From positions 4,258,329 to 4,297,508 of the forward strand of contig CP070746.1 of NCBI GenBank assembly GCA_020348305.1: a DNA stretch of 39,180 bases, read 5' to 3'. Under the pieces are notes generated by a model that saw only the letters and a list, made by a program, of their open reading frames with translations, was not told the origin of the DNA and searched no databases. The position numbers were made by a program, and so were the translations under genes. Below, in pieces: positions 34,331-39,180 of the stretch; position 1 is the first letter of the stretch; each line of letters opens with the position of its first letter. Source of the DNA: Desulfobacterales bacterium (GTDB lineage Bacteria > Desulfobacterota > Desulfobacteria > Desulfobacterales > JAHEIW01).

Positions 34331-35379
34331 TTCAAGTCTTCCCAAGTCAGCATTTGACCGGCCTGCATTCTGCGGTTCACACGACGACCCACAACGAACT
34401 CAATCAAGCATGGATCGATACCGCCACAGGGTCGCAACGCGGTGAGCATCGAGGCTTCAATGAGATCACCCGCTTTGACTTCATGTTTCAGTACCAGACT
34501 GCGTCGAGCGACCTGACGCGTATCCTGCTCCGCAGGTGAAGGCGCCTTGCGCCCATCGCCAAATGCGCTCTCCAAAGCCCGAATCCCTTTTACGAGGGCA
34601 ATCATCTCATTTGGCTCCAATGATGCTTTATGATCCGGTCCGGGAAGATTTCTGTCAATCGTAAAATGTTTTTCAATCATAGACGCTCCGAGGGCTACAG
34701 CTCCTAAAGAGATCTCGATTCCCAGAGTGTGATCGGAGTAACCAACTGGAACTTTAAAAGCATTAGCCAGCGTCTTGATCGCGTTTAAATTAACATCTGC
34801 AGGATCGGCAGGGTAACTCGATACGCAATGCAGCAATATCAATTTATCACATCCAGCTGACTGGATTACCCTTACAGCCTGATCAATCTCGCTTAAATAA
34901 GACATACCTGTTGAAAGAATGATCGGCTTTCCCTTACGGGCAATGTATTCCAAAAATGGCCAATTTGTGATTTCTCCGGAGCCAATTTTAAAGACCGGCA
35001 CTCCAATTTCATCCAACAGATCAACGCTCTCCTCGTCAAAGGGAGTGGACAAAAAAAGAATACCCTGCTTCTGGCAATATGCCTGGAGTTCATGGTGCGC
35101 TTCCGGGGAAAGCTCCAGCTTTCTAAGCATGTCTAACTGAGACTCAGCCGCATCTATTGCCTGTTTCTGATACTCCGCCTTGCGGGCCGAACCGCTACTC
35201 ACCCATTCCGATTTGAAAGTTTGGAACTTGACGGCATCGGCTCCCGCTTTGACTGCGACATCAATTAGGGCCTTGGATAAGTCCATATCTCCGTTATGGT
35301 TTACGCCTGCTTCGGCAATGATGAAGCAAAAATAACCCGGGCCAATTTTACGACCGGCAATATCAATATGCCTTACCAA
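34327..35379 (-). CDS. legI: LegI/NeuB-like N,N'-diacetyllegionaminate synthase
   Basis: This 350-residue sialic-acid-synthase family protein has IIAEAGVNHNGDMDLSKALI, VKFQTFKSE, FLSTPFDEESV, LHCVSSYPA, VGYSDHTLGIE and EKHFTIDRNLPGPDHKASL. Metal-ligand histidines lie in the SDHT and EKHF segments, and a C-terminal SAF/antifreeze-like domain runs from about 290. It would condense PEP with the diacetamido sugar to make N,N'-diacetyllegionaminic acid. It is ATGA-coupled to legG. Confidence 0.95.
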   Translation of the reverse strand: MVRHIDIAGRKIGPGYFCFIIAEAGVNHNGDMDLSKALIDVAVKAGADAVKFQTFKSEWVSSGSARKAEYQKQAIDAAESQLDMLRKLELSPEAHHELQAYCQKQGILFLSTPFDEESVDLLDEIGVPVFKIGSGEITNWPFLEYIARKGKPIILSTGMSYLSEIDQAVRVIQSAGCDKLILLHCVSSYPADPADVNLNAIKTLANAFKVPVGYSDHTLGIEISLGAVALGASMIEKHFTIDRNLPGPDHKASLEPNEMIALVKGIRALESAFGDGRKAPSPAEQDTRQVARRSLVLKHEVKAGDLIEASMLTALRPCGGIDPCLIEFVVGRRVNRRMQAGQMLTWEDLK

Positions 35380-35530
35380 AGCGTCTATCCTCCATCTAAA
35401 TCCGGGTTATGGCCGCTCACATAGGCGGATAAGTCACTGGCTAGGTATGCTAAAGACTTCATGTTTTGTCTTTTACCCCATCAGATAGTTAAGCATCTAT
35501 GAAGTCTCTCTCCATGGTTCGACGGTTGCT

Positions 35531-36232
35531 CTAATATTGTTTCATCAAAAATTCCGCGAATTTGAAATCCAACTCCGTATCGATATCTATCGCACGTTCT
35601 GCGGGCACAACAACGGCCTTGACCTTGCCTTCAAACATGGAATTCGCATTGAATACGAATTCCGGATGCAGTGCATATGCGATTGGAATTATTTCAAATA
35701 CCCGAGGCGCATCCTGACGCCGATCAATTATCTGGTCCGAAGAAAAAACCAAACTGGCAAAGCCTGCTTTGTCCAGGGTCACCATATTAAAATATGGATT
35801 TCTATCTGAAGGCTTAACACTTATCACTAGATCTGCATCACTATCTAACAGCTTTTTAATACAACGGTCCACGTCCGCCACTGTCCGTAAGGGTGAAGTC
35901 GTCGGAATAGATACCATCACATCCATTCGGGGCATATCTGGGACTTCCCCCAACATCTGAATCGCATGTCGCCATGCCAACCACTCAGGCGAATCATCCT
36001 GGGCTAATTCTGGGGGCCGCATAAAAGGTACTTCAGCGCCATACTCTTTGGATATTGCAGCGATTTCCGGGTCATCTGTTGAAACAATTACCCGGTTAAT
36101 TAATTGGCTTGCCAATGCGGTTTCAATCGCATACCCAATCAGCGGCTTGCCGTTAAGCAGCCGAACGTTTTTACGCGGTAACCCCTTCGATCCACCGCGC
36201 GCAAAAATAGCGCCAACAACAAACGGCTTCAT
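35531..36232 (-). CDS. legF: LegF/NeuA-like CMP-nonulosonate cytidylyltransferase
   Basis: This 233-residue CMP-sugar synthetase has the CTP-binding segment ARGGSKGLPRKNVRLL (11-26), PTTSPLRTVADVD around 110-122 and late VPAERAIDIDTELDFKFA. It would activate the nonulosonic acid as the CMP-sugar. It is separated from legI by 151 bp and has a hairpin-containing leader of 215 bp upstream. Stop TAG. Confidence 0.93.
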   Translation of the reverse strand: MKPFVVGAIFARGGSKGLPRKNVRLLNGKPLIGYAIETALASQLINRVIVSTDDPEIAAISKEYGAEVPFMRPPELAQDDSPEWLAWRHAIQMLGEVPDMPRMDVMVSIPTTSPLRTVADVDRCIKKLLDSDADLVISVKPSDRNPYFNMVTLDKAGFASLVFSSDQIIDRRQDAPRVFEIIPIAYALHPEFVFNANSMFEGKVKAVVVPAERAIDIDTELDFKFAEFLMKQY

Positions 36233-36447
36233 AATTCTAATACCTTTTTTTCTCAGGGCGCTTGTTTAGCGTTAAGCGCTATTTACGACCCGCCCGATGC
36301 AATGCTGCCTAATCCGACAATGAGAACATTCACAAAAAATTTCCCGCAGAATACCTAATGCGAATAAGTATATACGAACGCGTGAGCGTGTTTAAATTAA
36401 ATTTAATTTTCTCATAATCAGCAATAGTAACGCTGCAAAAATACGAC
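36233..36447. other. Intergenic leader of legF with a 6-bp hairpin
   Basis: This 215-bp AT-rich region contains no recognised gene. A 6-bp inverted repeat (GGCGCTT at 36257-36263 with AAGCGCT at 36274-36280) sits 25 to 48 bases upstream of the legF ATG on the transcribed strand. It could affect legF translation, but no promoter, riboswitch fold or T-run terminator is clear. Confidence 0.3.
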
Positions 36448-37857
36448 TTAGGTGCTGATTCGAAAAAACTTATTGGCTATTGGTTCAACTTTCAATTCTT
36501 CACGATCATTTAAAATCTTTTGAAATCGAGACACGCGGACACGTATGTCTTCCAACGATACTTCTGGATATCGGTGTCGCTGAAATTCCGGCCGGTTGTG
36601 GGAACCGGGTCGCGAATCCTTATATCGTTTTATCATTGTTCGTACCGCCCACAACGACCAACCGCAAAGGCGGGCACCGACCCCCGATTGCGGTAACTCC
36701 GTCCGGCCATCAACCATTTCTTCTATGACATCCACCATGCGTTCGCATGCCAGCGGGCCCTCCCGTGCCGCCAGATAGTGTTCAATGAGTTGTTGGCGAT
36801 CATCTCCGGCTGCCGCACCGATTTCACCGCTAAAAATATCTTTAAGGGTGACTTCGAGTTCTTCAAAACTAAAACATGGATGGCTGATTAAGTTGGGCAA
36901 GCGGTAAAAGCCGAGATCGTATTTCTCGTTAATTGAAGCCCGATAGGTTATGGCAGGAACCCTCATCACGTAGGCTTCCACGCCGGTTGTGCAGCTGTTA
37001 TGGATTAATGCTTTTGTCGCCAGAAGCCAAGGAACCACATTGCCTTCGTTGGTTACTTTCACCCGGTCGCATCGGGCCGCCATATCATGATATATTTTTT
37101 GGTTTTCCGTCGGATGCGGGCGAACAACGATACCATAATCCGGAAACGCCTTGTGAAGTGCCGGAATCATACGCTGAAAATCTTCAAAGACGGCCTTTTT
37201 ATGATCCCGCAGCCCTTCAGCGTACTCTCGACTCATGCCTTTGGCGGCTCTTCCAAATTTGGGGATTTCATCAGGTTTTTCTACCGGCTGAAACAAGTTT
37301 TGAACCGGGGTAAAGGCGTTGACATGATTAAAATTGGTGTTGACCAGAATAAAATCACCGCAGGCCTGTTGAATCTTTTCGACCTCATCATCATAGTAAG
37401 AATGCAGTTCAGGTCTCAGGAGATCATTGCGCGGATTGCCGGTGGCATGAATCTTTGCATTATTCGGCAGCTGGGGGTATTGACACCACAATTGGACATT
37501 ATTCTCCCCAAATGCGAAAAAATGGGACACATAGGACATTGCTTTGGGCGAGAGACGACGTGAATAGTAGATATCATCCGGCAGATGCACCAGGGCCTCT
37601 TCGTCCCAGGCAACGATTTTATGACCAAGGCGATGCATAATGCGGAACATCATATCACTGGCCGCAGTGGCGCTTTTGGATAGATAAATGCCTCTGGGAA
37701 AAGAGGTGATATGAAAATGGATCTCCCTTCGGGATCCGATGTATGACGGAAACCCACGTCGGGCTGCAATGCAGGCCAGCAAAAGCTTGGGATCAAGCTC
37801 GCGAACCTGGTTTTCAACCGGTATGAGTAGCGGTACCTTGTTGGTCATCATATTCAC
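36448..37857 (-). CDS. Surface carbohydrate biosynthesis protein, paralogue 2
   Basis: This 469-residue paralogue has the same order of landmarks as the gene at 28948: LLIPVENQVRELDPKLLLACIAARRG, WDEEALVHLP, HATGNPRNDLLR, FILVNTNFNHVNAF, VVRPHPTENQ, ALIHNSCTTGVEAYVM, and the C-terminal HNRPEFQRHRYPEVSLEDI. It lies 16 bp downstream of paralogue 3, so these two are co-transcribed and feed into legF. GTG 37857, or ATG at 37851 or 37848, are all possible starts; none has a good ribosome site. Probable GT-B-like nonulosonate polymer transferase, not proven. Confidence 0.88.
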   Translation of the reverse strand: MNMMTNKVPLLIPVENQVRELDPKLLLACIAARRGFPSYIGSRREIHFHITSFPRGIYLSKSATAASDMMFRIMHRLGHKIVAWDEEALVHLPDDIYYSRRLSPKAMSYVSHFFAFGENNVQLWCQYPQLPNNAKIHATGNPRNDLLRPELHSYYDDEVEKIQQACGDFILVNTNFNHVNAFTPVQNLFQPVEKPDEIPKFGRAAKGMSREYAEGLRDHKKAVFEDFQRMIPALHKAFPDYGIVVRPHPTENQKIYHDMAARCDRVKVTNEGNVVPWLLATKALIHNSCTTGVEAYVMRVPAITYRASINEKYDLGFYRLPNLISHPCFSFEELEVTLKDIFSGEIGAAAGDDRQQLIEHYLAAREGPLACERMVDVIEEMVDGRTELPQSGVGARLCGWSLWAVRTMIKRYKDSRPGSHNRPEFQRHRYPEVSLEDIRVRVSRFQKILNDREELKVEPIANKFFRIST

Positions 37858-37873
37858 AGTGTACGATTAATAT

Positions 37874-39180
37874 TTATGGACTAATTTGAAATATCACGTT
37901 AGATACCTGCTCAATCTTCAATTCTCGCTTGTCACCGAGCAATTGCTGGAATCGTTGCAGCTTTGCTTGCAGCGCTTGCCGGGAGATACCCGGATAGCGA
38001 TGACGCTGGAATTCGGGTCGATTGTGGGAGCCGGGAAGGCTCGATTTTATGCGTTTGGCCACGTGAAGTCCTTGGGTAACCGCCCAGCGTTCCAGCCGAT
38101 TTTTCATTGATGGTTTATGGGATGAAGCAACGTCCTCGGCAATCGTCTCAAGAACGTCGACCATTCGCTCGCAGGCCAGTGGACCTTCCTGGGATGCTAA
38201 ATAGTGCTGAATAAGGGCCTGACGTTCGTCACCATCTGCAGAGCCTATTTCTCCCTTTAGGATCTGCTGCAGAAGATCCTTTAATTGCTCAAAATCAAAG
38301 CACTGATGGCTCATCTTGTTCGGTAAAATATAGAAACCGTAATCATAATCGTTATTCACTGTCGCCCGGTAAGAAACCGCAGGGACCCCCATCATATAAG
38401 CTTCTACGCCGGTGGTGCATCCGTTGTGGATGACAGCCTTGGTGGCTATCAGCCAGGGGACCACATTGCCCTCATTGGTCACATACACCCGCTCACACCG
38501 ATCGGCGATTTGTTGATACACTGCGTGGTTTTCCGTCGGATGGGGCCGCACAACGATGTTATAGCCCGGGAATGCCTTTTCAAGATCGGGGATCAATAGT
38601 TTAAAGTGATCAAAAATCGCCTGTTTGTGATCCCGTAAACCTTCGGCATAATCGCGACTCATGCCCCGCGCTGCCCGCCCGAACTTCGGTAGCTCTCCGT
38701 GATTTTTCACCGGCTTAAACAGATTCATGTCCGGGCCGTAGGAATTCACATGGTTGAAGTTCGTGTTGATCAAAATGAAGTCGCCGTATTTTTTTTTAAA
38801 CTGTTGCACGTCTTGTTCATAAAATGACCGCAGGTGCGAACGCAACATATCGCTGCGCGGATTTCCTGTGATGTGGATCGGAATGTTATCAGGCAATTGC
38901 GGATACCGGTGCCACAGGTCGGCATTGTCCTGACCCCATGCAAACAGGTGGGATACAAACTTGATTGCAGCAGGGTCCAGCCGGCGCGAAAAATAGGTCT
39001 CGGCAGGCAGATGAACCAGGGCTTCTTCATCCCATGTTACGATTTGATGACCGAATTTTTTGGCGACTCGAAAAAATAACAGGCTGCGGATCGTCATGCT
39101 TTTCGAAAGGTAGATGCTACGCGGAAACGCATCAATGCTGAATTCCATTTCGCGGCGAGATCCGATCACCGAGGAAAAAC
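37874..39180 (-). CDS. Surface carbohydrate biosynthesis protein, paralogue 3 (5' end outside window)
   Basis: This third paralogue is cut at the right edge. The frame reads on through FSSVIGSRREMEF to the last complete codon at the window edge, so the GTG at 39169 is an internal codon and the true start lies outside the window; about 35 residues are missing compared with paralogues 1 and 2. The visible part keeps WDEEALVHLP, HITGNPRSDMLR, FILINTNFNHVNSYG, VVRPHPTENH and AVIHNGCTTGVEAYMMGVPAV. It is closer to paralogue 2 than to paralogue 1 in most blocks, including the FNHVN and PTEN segments, suggesting a tandem duplication. Confidence 0.9.
   Translation of the reverse strand, partial: FSSVIGSRREMEFSIDAFPRSIYLSKSMTIRSLLFFRVAKKFGHQIVTWDEEALVHLPAETYFSRRLDPAAIKFVSHLFAWGQDNADLWHRYPQLPDNIPIHITGNPRSDMLRSHLRSFYEQDVQQFKKKYGDFILINTNFNHVNSYGPDMNLFKPVKNHGELPKFGRAARGMSRDYAEGLRDHKQAIFDHFKLLIPDLEKAFPGYNIVVRPHPTENHAVYQQIADRCERVYVTNEGNVVPWLIATKAVIHNGCTTGVEAYMMGVPAVSYRATVNNDYDYGFYILPNKMSHQCFDFEQLKDLLQQILKGEIGSADGDERQALIQHYLASQEGPLACERMVDVLETIAEDVASSHKPSMKNRLERWAVTQGLHVAKRIKSSLPGSHNRPEFQRHRYPGISRQALQAKLQRFQQLLGDKRELKIEQVSNVIFQISP

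Noticed and set aside
37874..39169. Paralogue 3 starting at GTG 39169
   Set aside because: Its frame continues upstream to the window edge with sequence that aligns with paralogues 1 and 2, so 39169 is internal.

Overview
The window reads as part of a Gram-negative, probably anaerobic bacterial chromosome. My best guess is a Desulfobacterota (sulfate-reducer-like) genome. The reasons are a trimethylamine-methyltransferase gene interrupted by a single in-frame UAG at the pyrrolysine position, CMP-Kdo/nonulosonate chemistry of an outer surface, and short intergenic repeats of a type I associate with that group. The taxonomic guess is inference; no rRNA, tRNA or other phylogenetic marker is present. 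I find 35 protein genes in three directional blocks and no CRISPR array, insertion sequence or RNA gene.

Block 1 (195-8667, leftward) is a metabolic cluster read from a UTRA-type GntR regulator through a class II aldolase, a HAD phosphatase, two tandem alanine dehydrogenases, a HisC-like aminotransferase, MttB and a DUF192 protein. MttB is one 497-codon gene (786-2279) with UAG at codon 329, immediately followed in frame by the rest of the family's C-terminal part. No corrinoid protein gene lies beside it. A perfect palindrome TGTATATACA in the 297-bp divergent intergenic region is a good candidate operator for the regulator.

Block 2 (8965-17084, rightward) starts with a secreted protein of unknown function. 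It continues with a surface-glycan set: a GT-B-like transferase, a zinc-ribbon SAM methyltransferase, a cyclase-family hydrolase, a KdsB-like CMP-sugar synthetase, a D-2-hydroxyacid dehydrogenase, and a 639-residue fusion of a family-2 glycosyltransferase to a complete zinc alcohol dehydrogenase. Several short repeat or hairpin elements flank the KdsB gene. The set looks like a modified ulosonic-acid pathway that I cannot match to a described one.

Block 3 (17216-39180, leftward, running off the right edge) is a nonulosonic-acid locus. It carries counterparts of all the dedicated GDP-pathway legionaminic acid enzymes: PtmE, LegB, LegC, LegH, LegG, LegI and LegF. An amidotransferase trio (PseA/WbpG-like, HisH, HisF) should convert an acetamido group to an acetamidino group. 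In the HisF copy the catalytic aspartate equivalent to Asp130 of Thermotoga HisF is glutamate, which fits a non-histidine role. Around these lie three paralogous surface-carbohydrate proteins, a GT-B-like transferase, a TylF-type methyltransferase, a sulfotransferase, two radical SAM enzymes (one B12-binding, one SPASM), a methyltransferase-like orphan and a small zinc-ribbon protein. Together they suggest a heavily decorated legionaminic-acid-type surface polymer or glycoprotein.
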